NCBI GenBank assembly: GCA_900318545.1
Contig: ONLC01000006.1
Location: 1 to 27,806 of the forward strand
Length of the DNA stretch: 27,806 nt
From: an uncultured Eubacteriales bacterium
GTDB taxonomy: Bacteria; Bacillota; Clostridia; Oscillospirales; Ruminococcaceae
Reading direction: 5' to 3'
Shown: positions 1 to 7,437 of the stretch, in pieces
Layout of the letters: each line of letters begins with the position of its first letter
Position numbering within the stretch: position 1 is the first letter of the stretch
The notes under the pieces: model-generated
Databases searched by the model: none
The model's input: the letters and a program-made list of their open reading frames with translations, nothing else
Told to the model about the DNA's origin: nothing
Program-made: the position numbers and the translations under genes

Positions 1-111
1 GCTGCTATGAAGGATTACTTCCTTGGCAACACATCTTCTTACGAGGATGCACTTGCAGCATTCAAGACCGCTCTGTCTGAGCTCTATCCTACACTTGAGT
101 ACGATTTCTAA
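1..111 (+). CDS. Sugar ABC transporter solute-binding protein, C-terminal end (partial)
   Basis: Frame 1 is open from the first base and ends with TAA at 109-111, giving 36 residues that end ...LYPTLEYDF. The body lies upstream of the window. The assignment rests mainly on position: it sits directly before two MalF/MalG-type permeases, where the lipoprotein binding component of carbohydrate uptake (CUT1) systems is usually encoded. The visible tail is a helical, acidic and aromatic stretch of the kind that ends such binding proteins, but it contains no diagnostic motif. The sugar cannot be told from this piece. Confidence 0.6.
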   Translation, partial: AAMKDYFLGNTSSYEDALAAFKTALSELYPTLEYDF

Positions 112-136
112 TTAAAACTCAGATAGTAGATTAAAT

Positions 137-164
137 ATAGGGGGCGGAGAAATCCCCCCCCTAT
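137..164 (+). other. GC-rich intercistronic hairpin
   Basis: ATAGGGGG (137-144) pairs perfectly with CCCCCTAT (157-164) around a 12-base loop. The stem stands between the binding-protein stop and the first permease. No run of T follows, so it is a poor full terminator. Such stems between binding-protein and permease genes are known to protect the upstream message from 3' decay and to lower downstream expression, which fits the higher need for binding protein. That role is inferred. Confidence 0.6.
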
Positions 165-192
165 TATTTAATGTAATTCTACAGAAAGGAAT

Positions 193-228
193 ATGATTGC
201 TCGCAATTATTTAAGGTATTGTATATGA
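193..228 (+). other. Possible 11-codon leader ORF overlapping the permease start
   Basis: ATG at 193 opens an 11-codon frame whose TGA (226-228) overlaps the permease ATG (225-227) as ATGA, the usual arrangement for translational coupling. An AGAAAGGA sequence at 183-190 lies just before it, but the gap to the ATG is short (about 3 bases after the AGG), so the site is not ideal. The permease has its own AAGG at 213-216 at good distance. The peptide may be real, or the upstream AGGA may be incidental. Confidence 0.25.
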
Positions 229-1172
229 AGAGAAAAAGCGTTAGCTACGCAAAATGGGGCTATATCTTTCTTATCCCTTTCTTCGCTGTATACTGTGTGT
301 TCCACCTCTATCCTCTGCTAGAGACCTTCTATTACAGCTTTATGGATTATCAGCTTGATAAGGGCTCAATGCAGGGTGGTTGGACAAGAGAAGTCGTTGA
401 GGTAGTGCCAAAATGGTGCGGCTTAGACAACTATTCCAGTATTTTTTCATCAGGCAGCGATTTCTTCCAGACTGTCTGGAATACAGTTTCAATGTGGCTG
501 ATCGGATTTATCCCTCAGATCCTCGTTTCCCTTATCCTTGCTGTTTGGTTCACTGATCTGAACCTCAAGCTCAAGGCTCAGGGCTTCTTCAAGACAGTTA
601 TTTATCTCCCGAACGTAATCATGGCTTCGGCTATTGCGTTCCTGTTCTACAACCTGTGTTCCAAGGGCGGCGCTCTTTACGATGTATTCGGATTTGATGT
701 GCTCGCTGAGAATGCATGGTCTGCACGAGCTGTAGTTGGTTTTATCAACTTCATTCTTTGGTACGGAAATACGACCATCCTTTTGATGGCTGCTATTATG
801 GGTGTTGACCCTTCACTTTACGAATCGGCTCAGATCGACGGTGCTACATCTACAGATATTTTCTGGAAGATTACTATGCCCCTTATCAGGCCTATTCTCT
901 CCTTCGTTCTTATTACCTCCCTTATCGGTGGTTTGCAGATGTACGACGTTCCGTCGCTGATCACTAACGATAACGGTAACCCGATCGTAGAAGGTAAACC
1001 TATGCTGAAAACGCTCGTTATGATCATTCAGACGAATAAAGACGGAGACATCGGTAAGGCCTCGGCTTTGTCAGTTCTGATCTTTATTTTCACTCTTATT
1101 GTCGGCCTTGCTATGATGCTTACATCTGAGGACAACGATAAGAAAAAGAAAAAGAAGAAGGCAAGGGGGTAA
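225..1172 (+). CDS. Carbohydrate ABC transporter permease, MalF type
   Basis: This is an inner-membrane permease of a CUT1 sugar importer, 315 residues with about six membrane segments starting near residue 12. The cytoplasmic EAA loop that docks the ATPase is clear near residues 200-225 (ESAQIDGATSTDIFWKITMP). I chose ATG 225 over an in-frame TTG at 219, because AAGG at 213-216 is 8 bases from the ATG but only 2 from the TTG. It pairs with the MalG-type gene that starts 5 bases downstream. No ATPase gene is present, so a shared MsmX-like ATPase encoded elsewhere is likely. The protein ends in an unusual run of seven lysines. The substrate is not identifiable from sequence. Confidence 0.93.
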   Translation: MKRKSVSYAKWGYIFLIPFFAVYCVFHLYPLLETFYYSFMDYQLDKGSMQGGWTREVVEVVPKWCGLDNYSSIFSSGSDFFQTVWNTVSMWLIGFIPQILVSLILAVWFTDLNLKLKAQGFFKTVIYLPNVIMASAIAFLFYNLCSKGGALYDVFGFDVLAENAWSARAVVGFINFILWYGNTTILLMAAIMGVDPSLYESAQIDGATSTDIFWKITMPLIRPILSFVLITSLIGGLQMYDVPSLITNDNGNPIVEGKPMLKTLVMIIQTNKDGDIGKASALSVLIFIFTLIVGLAMMLTSEDNDKKKKKKKARG

Positions 1173-1177
1173 TTTGA

Positions 1178-2077
1178 ATGGCAGTTAAAACTGATGTTGT
1201 TGGCTCTCAGGCCAGCTCGACTAACATACTTGTCAGAAGAATTATCGCTTACACAGTGCTTGTTATTCTTGTAATACTCTCACTGTTCCCGTTCTATCTT
1301 CTGATTATGAATGCAACCAGAGAGAAGAAGCAGACCGGTCTTCAGCTCTATCCGAGCGGACTGCTCTGGACAAACTTCAAGAAGCTTTTCAACAGCACCA
1401 CAACGGTTTCGTTCGGTAGTGTTTTCAAGGCTCTCAGAAACTCACTTCTTATTTCTGCTTGTGCATCTATACTTAGCGTTTATGTATCTGCTCTTACAGC
1501 TTATGCGATCCATGTATTTGATTTCAAGCTCAGAAAGATCGCAGATATGTTCATACTCATCGTTATGATGGTTCCTACACAGTCCTCTGCTATTGGTTTC
1601 TACAGAATGATAAAGGCATGGGGCATGACAGACTCCAAGAGCCTGATCATCAACTACATCCCTCTTATTATTCCTGCTGCAGCAGCTCCTGCAACATATT
1701 ACTTTATGAAGCAGTATCTGAAGTCATCTCTGCCGCTTGAGATCGTTGAGGCGTCAAGAATTGACGGCTGCGGTGAGTTTATGACCTTTAACAGAATAGT
1801 TACTCCTATTCTGAAGCCTGCATACGCTGTACAGCTTATTTTCACATTCGTAGCTCAGTGGAACAACTACTTCATGCCAAGACTCGTTATTACAAGCAAG
1901 TCTAACTACACAGTTCCGCTCGTGCTCTCCGCAATGAGAAATGCAGGACCTCAGGAGACAGATATGGGTCTGTTCTATATGTACATTCTCATAGCTATCC
2001 TCCCTGTTGTAGTTGTATACCTCATTCTTTCCAAGTTCATCATTCGTGGTGTAGCTCTCGGAAGCGTAAAGGGTTAA
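1178..2077 (+). CDS. Carbohydrate ABC transporter permease, MalG type
   Basis: Second permease of the same CUT1 importer: 299 residues, six predicted membrane segments, and the EAA loop EASRIDGCGEFMTFNRIV in the second half. The end (KFIIRGVALGSVKG) is the typical MalG-family C-terminus ending in GxVKG. A GGGGG-containing ribosome site lies about 9 bases ahead of ATG 1178. It follows the MalF-type gene closely and is followed by a strong terminator, so it is the last gene of the transporter operon. It forms the heterodimeric channel with its neighbour; the ATPase must come from elsewhere in the genome. Confidence 0.95.
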   Translation: MAVKTDVVGSQASSTNILVRRIIAYTVLVILVILSLFPFYLLIMNATREKKQTGLQLYPSGLLWTNFKKLFNSTTTVSFGSVFKALRNSLLISACASILSVYVSALTAYAIHVFDFKLRKIADMFILIVMMVPTQSSAIGFYRMIKAWGMTDSKSLIINYIPLIIPAAAAPATYYFMKQYLKSSLPLEIVEASRIDGCGEFMTFNRIVTPILKPAYAVQLIFTFVAQWNNYFMPRLVITSKSNYTVPLVLSAMRNAGPQETDMGLFYMYILIAILPVVVVYLILSKFIIRGVALGSVKG

Positions 2078-2088
2078 TACAAAGCTTC

Positions 2089-2120
2089 AAAGACTGTCGC
2101 TTTTGCGGCAGTCTTTTTTT
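2089..2120 (+). terminator. Rho-independent terminator of the sugar transporter operon
   Basis: AAAGACTGTCGC (2089-2100) pairs with GCGGCAGTCTTT (2105-2116), with one G-U pair, around a TTTT loop. The T run continues to 2120. It starts 11 bases after the MalG stop and closes the operon. Confidence 0.93.
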
Positions 2121-2151
2121 ATACGCAGTTCACATATTGAGATTAAAATTG

Positions 2152-2160
2152 TGTTATAAT
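2152..2160 (+). promoter_or_regulatory. Extended -10 promoter for the metallophosphoesterase gene
   Basis: TGTTATAAT at 2152-2160 is a consensus extended -10 (TGn plus TATAAT). No good -35 lies 17 bases upstream; TTCACA at 2129-2134 is 20 bases away, and TTGAGA at 2137-2142 is too near. The expected start near 2167 falls at the first base of the GAGGTGAT ribosome site, so the untranslated leader would be only about 11 bases. Confidence 0.6.
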
Positions 2161-2177
2161 CAAACTGAGGTGATATA

Positions 2178-3284
2178 ATGGGAATGTGGATAGCAATTTT
2201 AGTACTGGTTTTAACAGCTGTCGGAGCAGGTATATTCTATATGATTCATTCGATCAGCCGTTTTGGGCTGATTAAGAAACTTGCAAAAGAGAAGCCCTGG
2301 CCTAAACGTATTATATCTCTGGGACTGATAGTTCTGGGCTTCGGAGTATTCTCAATTATACTGACACCGATCAATGCGATAATTATTTTTCTGCACCTGT
2401 GCATTTTCTGGCTTATCTACGGAGGGATTTTTCTTGCTATAAAAAAGCTTGCAGGCAAGGAGTTTAAGATTTATCTGCAGGGCTGGCTTGCACTGGCAAC
2501 AACAACGGTTTATATGTCAATAGCGTATTACCTTTGCGTAAATGTCTGGGTGACAAATTACACACTTACGACAGAAAAGGATTTGGGCGGTAAGCTTCAT
2601 GTGGTAATGTTTGCCGACTCCCATGTAGGTGCGACCTTTGACGGTGAGGGCTTTGCCAAACATATGGAGCGAGTAAATGCTGAAAAGCCCGATATTGTTC
2701 TTATCGCCGGCGATTATGTTGATGACGGCACCACTAAGGAGGAAATGATAAGAAGTTGTAAGGCACTCGGGCAGATAGATGCAAAGTACGGAGTGTGGTT
2801 CGCCTACGGAAATCATGATAAGGGTTATTACGGCAGCTCCAGAGGGTTCAGTGCTGAGGAGCTTGAAGCCGAGCTTGAAAAGAACGGAGTTCACATTCTG
2901 GTTGACGAGACCGAGCTTATTGATGACCGATTTTATCTTGTCGGCAGAGCTGACAAGTCCTTTGAGGACAGAGCATCTGCCTCTGAGCTTATAAAAGACC
3001 TCGATGACAGTAAGTACATAATAGTTATGGATCACCAGCCTGCTGACTATGCAGCTGAGGCTAAGACCAATGCAGACCTTGTACTCTCGGGGCACACTCA
3101 CGGAGGACAGCTTTTCCCGTTGACGCATTTCGGGCTGTTTATGAGCGTAAATGACCGCACCTACGGCTACGAAAACAGGAATGGAACGAACTTCCTTGTG
3201 ACCTCGGGTATTGCAGATTGGGAGCTGGTTTTCAAGACGGGAACCAAGTCTGAGTATTGCGTTATTGATATCGAAGAGAAATAA
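2178..3284 (+). CDS. Membrane-anchored metallophosphoesterase (YkuE/YaeI type)
   Basis: A calcineurin-like phosphoesterase of 368 residues. The first 125 or so residues carry about four hydrophobic segments, and the catalytic domain follows. All metal-binding blocks are present in order: ADSH (near residue 146), GDYVDDG, GNHD (near 212), a DHQP block, and GHTHGGQ near 306-312. Related membrane-linked enzymes such as B. subtilis YkuE hydrolyse phosphodiester bonds in lipid or cell-wall substrates; the actual substrate here is unknown. The start is ATG 2178 after GAGGTGAT, with a second ATG two codons later as a less likely alternative. It has its own promoter and terminator, so it is probably transcribed alone. 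Confidence 0.92.
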   Translation: MGMWIAILVLVLTAVGAGIFYMIHSISRFGLIKKLAKEKPWPKRIISLGLIVLGFGVFSIILTPINAIIIFLHLCIFWLIYGGIFLAIKKLAGKEFKIYLQGWLALATTTVYMSIAYYLCVNVWVTNYTLTTEKDLGGKLHVVMFADSHVGATFDGEGFAKHMERVNAEKPDIVLIAGDYVDDGTTKEEMIRSCKALGQIDAKYGVWFAYGNHDKGYYGSSRGFSAEELEAELEKNGVHILVDETELIDDRFYLVGRADKSFEDRASASELIKDLDDSKYIIVMDHQPADYAAEAKTNADLVLSGHTHGGQLFPLTHFGLFMSVNDRTYGYENRNGTNFLVTSGIADWELVFKTGTKSEYCVIDIEEK

Positions 3285-3285
3285 A

Positions 3286-3325
3286 AATGAGGGGCAGCCT
3301 ACTACTGTCCCTCATTCATTTTTTT
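3286..3325. terminator. Two-way terminator between convergent genes
   Basis: AATGAGGGGCAG (3286-3297) pairs with CTGTCCCTCATT (3305-3316), 12 pairs with one G-U, around a 7-base loop. On the plus strand a seven-T run follows (3319-3325). On the minus strand the stem runs into TTTTTATTT. It can therefore stop both the phosphoesterase message and the tiny minus-strand gene. Its right arm is also the last four sense codons of that gene. Confidence 0.9.
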
Positions 3326-3412
3326 GTCGCTCTCTGATGATATCTGACACAGGCACATAGTTACCACTCCGAAGAGTCCGCCAAAAACAGTCCCAAGGAT
3401 AAAACTCAGCAT
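3302..3412 (-). CDS. Small membrane protein, similar to DUF3789 (36 residues)
   Basis: This frame encodes MLSFILGTVFGGLFGVVTMC followed by LCQISSESDKKMNEGQ. It begins at ATG 3412-3410 behind a near-perfect ribosome site, GGAGGTGA, five bases upstream. It has one hydrophobic helix with spaced glycines, a double-cysteine MCLC exit and a short charged tail. From memory this matches clostridial DUF3789 proteins in length, the GG..G pattern and the MCLC motif; no search was run. The function is unknown. It lies downstream of the transglutaminase operon on the same strand and converges on the phosphoesterase gene. Its last codons form one arm of the shared terminator. No clear promoter of its own is visible, so it may depend on read-through past the hairpin at 3466-3490. 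Confidence 0.8.
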   Translation of the reverse strand: MLSFILGTVFGGLFGVVTMCLCQISSESDKKMNEGQ

Positions 3413-3465
3413 AAGCTCACCTCCGCTCAAACCTATTATTGGCAAGCTTCTCTAAAATATACAGT

Positions 3466-3490
3466 CGCCCTGCATTATTAATGCAGGGCG
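3466..3490 (-). terminator. Hairpin ending the transglutaminase operon, weak T tract
   Basis: CGCCCTGCATT (3466-3476) and AATGCAGGGCG (3480-3490) form an 11-pair perfect stem with a 3-base loop, 7 bases after the transglutaminase stop on the minus strand. What follows on that strand (ACTGTATATTTT) has only a delayed, mixed T tract. Termination may be partial and leave some message for the small gene at 3302-3412. Confidence 0.65.
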
Positions 3491-3497
3491 ATAGTTC

Positions 3498-6218
3498 TTA
3501 ATAAAGTCCGTTTATGAATTTTGCGGATATTTTTCCTAAGGTGCTAAGCTTATTGTAAACAGCATCGTTCCTGATGATCTCAAGCATTGAAAGTGCCTGT
3601 TCGGCCTTTTCTGCGGGGATCTCGCTGTTACTCATATTTGCCATTACGGCAAGCTCGGCAATAAATCTTACCTGCGGCTCAATGCCTGCACAGCTCGCCT
3701 CTTTCAGCTTTTCGCAGATCTCATCAGCGGTTTTCATATCGGTGATGTTGCGGCTCTTGTAAAGACCGATTAGCGAGAGGTATTTCAGCATATACCTGTA
3801 TATCTCCACAGAGCGTTCATTTGCAGAGCCTTCGGTAGTTGCCTTGTGCATAGCCTTGAGCTTGAAGTTTCTGTTCAGCCAGAACAGCGCACAAATCAGA
3901 ATTAGTGCAGCTATCGTATAAAGTATACCGCTGACTAATGGCGGCATAGGCTTTTTAGCAGCACGCTGCCCTTCTGAGGAGTTTCCGTGGCCATCGGCAC
4001 CGCTGCCCGAGCCGTATTCTCCTGCAGCCCCCGAGGAGCTGCTGTTTGATGCCTTCGATGATGAAGCCGCCCTTGATGAAGAGGACGAAGCTTTAGAGGA
4101 GCTTGATGAATCAGCCTTGCTCTCGGAGCTGCTGTTTTGGTCGGCTGCAGAGGAGCTGTCCTTTTGCACCTGCGAATTATCAGATGGCTTTTTGATAGTT
4201 CCCGGGTTTTTGTCGGCATCTGAAAGGTTTGGATTATCGTTGTCATAGCCGGGAGTAAACTCAGCGGGGTACCAGCCCAGCCCGTCGATGTAGACCTCTG
4301 CCCATGCATGAGCGCATCTGTCCTTGACGGATATCTCAAACATATCCTTGCTGTTTGGCTTTGTGCCCTGCTGTGAGGGAAGTATCATATAGCCCTCTGC
4401 ATATCGGGTAGGGAAGCCGAACTTCCTTAAAAGCTGAGCACCTGCTGTCGCAAAGTATGAGCAGTAGCCCACACGCCTGTTGAGGAAGTCCTCCACAAAG
4501 TCAACATCATCAGGTGTTTTCTGCGGCTGAGTGGTATAGTGAAAGCCCTGAACATCGTCATTAAAGTAGTTTTTGATAGCCTCATAATAGTCAGGATAGG
4601 TGCAGTATTCAGGCGAATACGGCAGATAATTATTCAGTATCTCCTGATATGCTCTGTTTATCTCCTCACCGTCAAGGGTTTCGGTATACTCATCATAAAC
4701 AAAATCCTCGTACTCCTCAAGAGCGTCCATCTGTGAGCTTGTGAGGTTTTCGCTGTCAAGCTCCTTGATATTTTCGGGATTGTAGTATCCGCCGTAAATA
4801 TCGTAGTCCTCCTCGTAGTTTCTGAATGTAAGGTCATAGGACTTTGAGGGTGTTCTCACATAGGAATCAAGAGTCGGAGTGAATTTCTTTTCATTGTTTC
4901 TGCCTGAGAACGAATAGAGCGTATTATACGGGGCATAAATGAACTTCTTGCTCGCACCTATAGCTTCTACCTTAATGCTTGCACTATCTGCTGTATCGCT
5001 TCCGTGAACGCAAAGGTAGTTAAGGTCCTGAGTGCAGTGATCACCGCTTTCTTCAAGCAGGTCATCAAAGCTTACCTCACTGTCATCGGTGCCCGATATC
5101 GACCATGAGTTATCATCGTAGATACCTGCGGTGTAGCCTCTCAGATAGAGTGTGTTCTTAAAGGCAGGCACCTCTATTTTCAGGGAGACCGAATCATTGA
5201 ACTTTATTCCGTCAGTACGTCCAAGCAGACCTCCGTTTGCAGGTCCTACAGGAATAATGGAAAAGCTCTTGTTCTTCCAGTCGAAGATCGCCTGCTCGGG
5301 GCCGTTCTCGATAAGCTCGTCAATAAAGTGCGAGAGGTTTCTTCTGTAGGTCTCAAACGAATCGGGTCTTGTAAAGCCTGTTATCGCAGAGAAGATTATG
5401 GTGAGAGTAAAAATAGCTGCCACAAGCAGGGCTGTGAACCTTATATACACCGAATAAAACGCAGCCTTCGCCTTCTGCGAGGTAAAATAATAGGTTTTTC
5501 GCCGTTCGTGAACAGCGAAGGTGTTTTTTCTTCCTGCCTTGTTGGTTGTATGGTTTATTATGTGTACAGCAAGCACAGTTATCCACACACAGAAGAGACC
5601 CACTATAGCTGCGGTGTTAGGTACTGCATCAAAATAGAGACCCAGCTCCACTATCGGGAATGTGAATATAAACAGGATAGGGAAATCCATCTTATACACA
5701 CAGGAAAGCGAGCAGATAACGGCCTCGAGCGTTGCAAGTGCAATAAAGAACAGCAGCACATAGCTTACCTTATTATCATAAGAATGTATTTTAGATACAG
5801 CTGAGCTGAACGCTCCGCCGTGATTGTGTGTTACATTTACAACGTAGTCATTTGCTACGATCTGAAAGCCTTTGGTTATTTCGGTTATCTTGCTCAGAAT
5901 ATAAATACAGTGGCACACAAGATAGATAAGTGCAGCCGCCTTTACAATAAACTGCTTGGATTTTAGCAGACCGAATGATAATGTCAGCATCGCCGTATAA
6001 ATGAACAGTGCATCATAAGATATTTCAAGCGTCAGATAGGAGGCACCTACTGCAAGCGTACAGAACGCAGCAAGAAAGCTCAGTATCAGCTGAATAATGT
6101 AGTAGTGCTGAGAAGAGTGCTCCCTCTGACAATCAAGCAGAATATCGCCCTCTATCATGATACCGCTGCTTGATATCAGGCCGAAATCCTTTTGTTTGTT
6201 TTTCTTTCTGTTACTCAT
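3498..6218 (-). CDS. Membrane transglutaminase-like protein (TgpA family)
   Basis: A 906-residue membrane protein with roughly seven hydrophobic segments in the first 290 residues, then a large outside region holding a transglutaminase core. The catalytic Cys is C586 (GYCSYFATAG) and the His is H637 (CAHAWAEVY). The third position, usually Asp, is Glu (E653 in GWYPAEFTPG), a form also seen in other clostridial members as I recall. A serine-rich linker of about 50 residues follows, then one more membrane helix and a C-terminal cytoplasmic helical domain of DUF4129 style. I chose ATG 6218 because AAAGGTGA sits five bases ahead; a GTG at 6227 lies inside that ribosome site. It is last in the MoxR-DUF58-transglutaminase operon, an association seen across bacteria. 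The substrate is unknown. Confidence 0.9.
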   Translation of the reverse strand: MSNRKKNKQKDFGLISSSGIMIEGDILLDCQREHSSQHYYIIQLILSFLAAFCTLAVGASYLTLEISYDALFIYTAMLTLSFGLLKSKQFIVKAAALIYLVCHCIYILSKITEITKGFQIVANDYVVNVTHNHGGAFSSAVSKIHSYDNKVSYVLLFFIALATLEAVICSLSCVYKMDFPILFIFTFPIVELGLYFDAVPNTAAIVGLFCVWITVLAVHIINHTTNKAGRKNTFAVHERRKTYYFTSQKAKAAFYSVYIRFTALLVAAIFTLTIIFSAITGFTRPDSFETYRRNLSHFIDELIENGPEQAIFDWKNKSFSIIPVGPANGGLLGRTDGIKFNDSVSLKIEVPAFKNTLYLRGYTAGIYDDNSWSISGTDDSEVSFDDLLEESGDHCTQDLNYLCVHGSDTADSASIKVEAIGASKKFIYAPYNTLYSFSGRNNEKKFTPTLDSYVRTPSKSYDLTFRNYEEDYDIYGGYYNPENIKELDSENLTSSQMDALEEYEDFVYDEYTETLDGEEINRAYQEILNNYLPYSPEYCTYPDYYEAIKNYFNDDVQGFHYTTQPQKTPDDVDFVEDFLNRRVGYCSYFATAGAQLLRKFGFPTRYAEGYMILPSQQGTKPNSKDMFEISVKDRCAHAWAEVYIDGLGWYPAEFTPGYDNDNPNLSDADKNPGTIKKPSDNSQVQKDSSSAADQNSSSESKADSSSSSKASSSSSRAASSSKASNSSSSGAAGEYGSGSGADGHGNSSEGQRAAKKPMPPLVSGILYTIAALILICALFWLNRNFKLKAMHKATTEGSANERSVEIYRYMLKYLSLIGLYKSRNITDMKTADEICEKLKEASCAGIEPQVRFIAELAVMANMSNSEIPAEKAEQALSMLEIIRNDAVYNKLSTLGKISAKFINGLY

Positions 6219-6223
6219 TGTTG

Positions 6224-6231
6224 TCACCTTT
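6224..6231 (-). promoter_or_regulatory. Ribosome site that fixes the transglutaminase start
   Basis: On the minus strand AAAGGTGA ends five bases before ATG 6218. The longer open frame begins at GTG 6227, which is part of this site and so cannot be the start. Confidence 0.75.
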
Positions 6232-6234
6232 ATT

Positions 6235-7428
6235 TTATAAGCAAAGCTCCCTTATGCTCTCTACAGCACCGACCTCGTTTATTGCAACGATATCGGCAAA
6301 TTCATCATAAAGCCTTTCTGCACTTTCGTCAGCACCTACAAGCATATATGAATACCTGAACGCAAGCTCAGCATCATTCATAGCGGCTGTAACGGAGCTG
6401 TCGTACTTTGCGGAAAAGTAGAGCAGATGACCGCATTTGAAGCGGTCGGGAGTGTTTACATAGTTAAGGAGTGCAGGGTGCCTGTCGCTGTGAAGACCTG
6501 ATCTTAAAAGCAGGCTCATAAGCACTCTTGCGTTTTCCTCATCCTTTACCGTCATGGTCATATTCTGGTCTGTAGCTGTGTCATACCATATCACCTTATG
6601 AGCGACACTGTTTTCTGTAAGATACTGTGTCAGCGAGGATATAGTCTCAACAGCCGCATCGTAGAGCAGCATATAGTCCTTGCGGCTTTTATCTATATTC
6701 ATATCCACTATCATTATGATAGAGTTCGCTATCGGCAGCGAATAATCCTTTACCATAGTAGTATCCTGCTTTGCGGAGAGCTTCCAGTGGATACGGTTTA
6801 TCTTGTCGCCCTCCTGATACTCATGAATGTCAAATATCTCCGAGGGGTCATCACCCTTGTGGTCTTTGGAGTACTCGTCAGTTTCGAGTCCCATTTCCGA
6901 GTAGTTGGCGATCGGGTTCTCTATCGGGATAACATTAGGTATAACGGTGAATGAGGTTTCATCGTAGAAGCCCTTTTTGATAAAGGGTCTTACCTTCAGC
7001 TTGAAAAGCTTCAGCATATCGCATACCCGACAGTGTTTTATCACAAGGCGTATCGTGCCGTAGTGCTGAGAGCGCAGATGCAGCGTCAGAAACTGCACGT
7101 CCTTCGGAAAAAGGGGAGTGCTTATCTTCACCTTGTCACGCTTTGAGTCGATCGCATTGAAGTACTCTATCTCGATGATAAGATCAGACACAGGTATAAT
7201 GCCCCTGTTTTCGCACCTTATGACTACAGGTATCCTCGAGTCTTTAACACATACCTTCTGAGCACCTGCAAAGCTCACCCTGACTTTTTTCGAGCATATC
7301 TTCAGCATAATGAAAAGAACAACAGGAAGTGCCGCCAGAAAGCATATCAGGTAGAACGAAAACGGCTCATCATAGAGAATGTAGAAAAACGACCCTATAA
7401 CAAGGAGAATAAAATATATAACGATCAT
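6235..7428 (-). CDS. DUF58 domain protein
   Basis: A 397-residue protein with two hydrophobic helices at the N-terminus (about residues 3-40). The DUF58 signature follows at roughly residues 190-230: EYQEGDKINRIHWKLSA and then VKDYSLP. The rest resembles a von Willebrand A-like fold, starting at IIMIVDMNID. DUF58 proteins are nearly always encoded beside MoxR ATPases and membrane transglutaminases, as here, and are thought to link the ATPase to a membrane or envelope target. The molecular role is not established. The ribosome site AAGGAG lies just before ATG 7428. It sits between the moxR stop (9 bases away) and the transglutaminase start (16 bases away), so the three genes form one transcription unit. 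Confidence 0.92.
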   Translation of the reverse strand: MIVIYFILLVIGSFFYILYDEPFSFYLICFLAALPVVLFIMLKICSKKVRVSFAGAQKVCVKDSRIPVVIRCENRGIIPVSDLIIEIEYFNAIDSKRDKVKISTPLFPKDVQFLTLHLRSQHYGTIRLVIKHCRVCDMLKLFKLKVRPFIKKGFYDETSFTVIPNVIPIENPIANYSEMGLETDEYSKDHKGDDPSEIFDIHEYQEGDKINRIHWKLSAKQDTTMVKDYSLPIANSIIMIVDMNIDKSRKDYMLLYDAAVETISSLTQYLTENSVAHKVIWYDTATDQNMTMTVKDEENARVLMSLLLRSGLHSDRHPALLNYVNTPDRFKCGHLLYFSAKYDSSVTAAMNDAELAFRYSYMLVGADESAERLYDEFADIVAINEVGAVESIRELCL

Positions 7429-7437
7429 ATTTTCTCC

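Noticed and set aside
2517..3128. 203-residue minus-strand open frame
   Set aside because: Lies wholly within the phosphoesterase gene, whose motifs are intact; the antisense frame has no family features or ribosome site.
4020..4150. Repetitive stretch in the transglutaminase gene as a DNA tandem repeat
   Set aside because: It encodes the serine-rich linker with varied codons; no exact repeat unit.
5328..5804. 158-residue plus-strand open frame with many Cys and His
   Set aside because: Antisense to the membrane part of the transglutaminase gene; composition is that of a reversed membrane protein.
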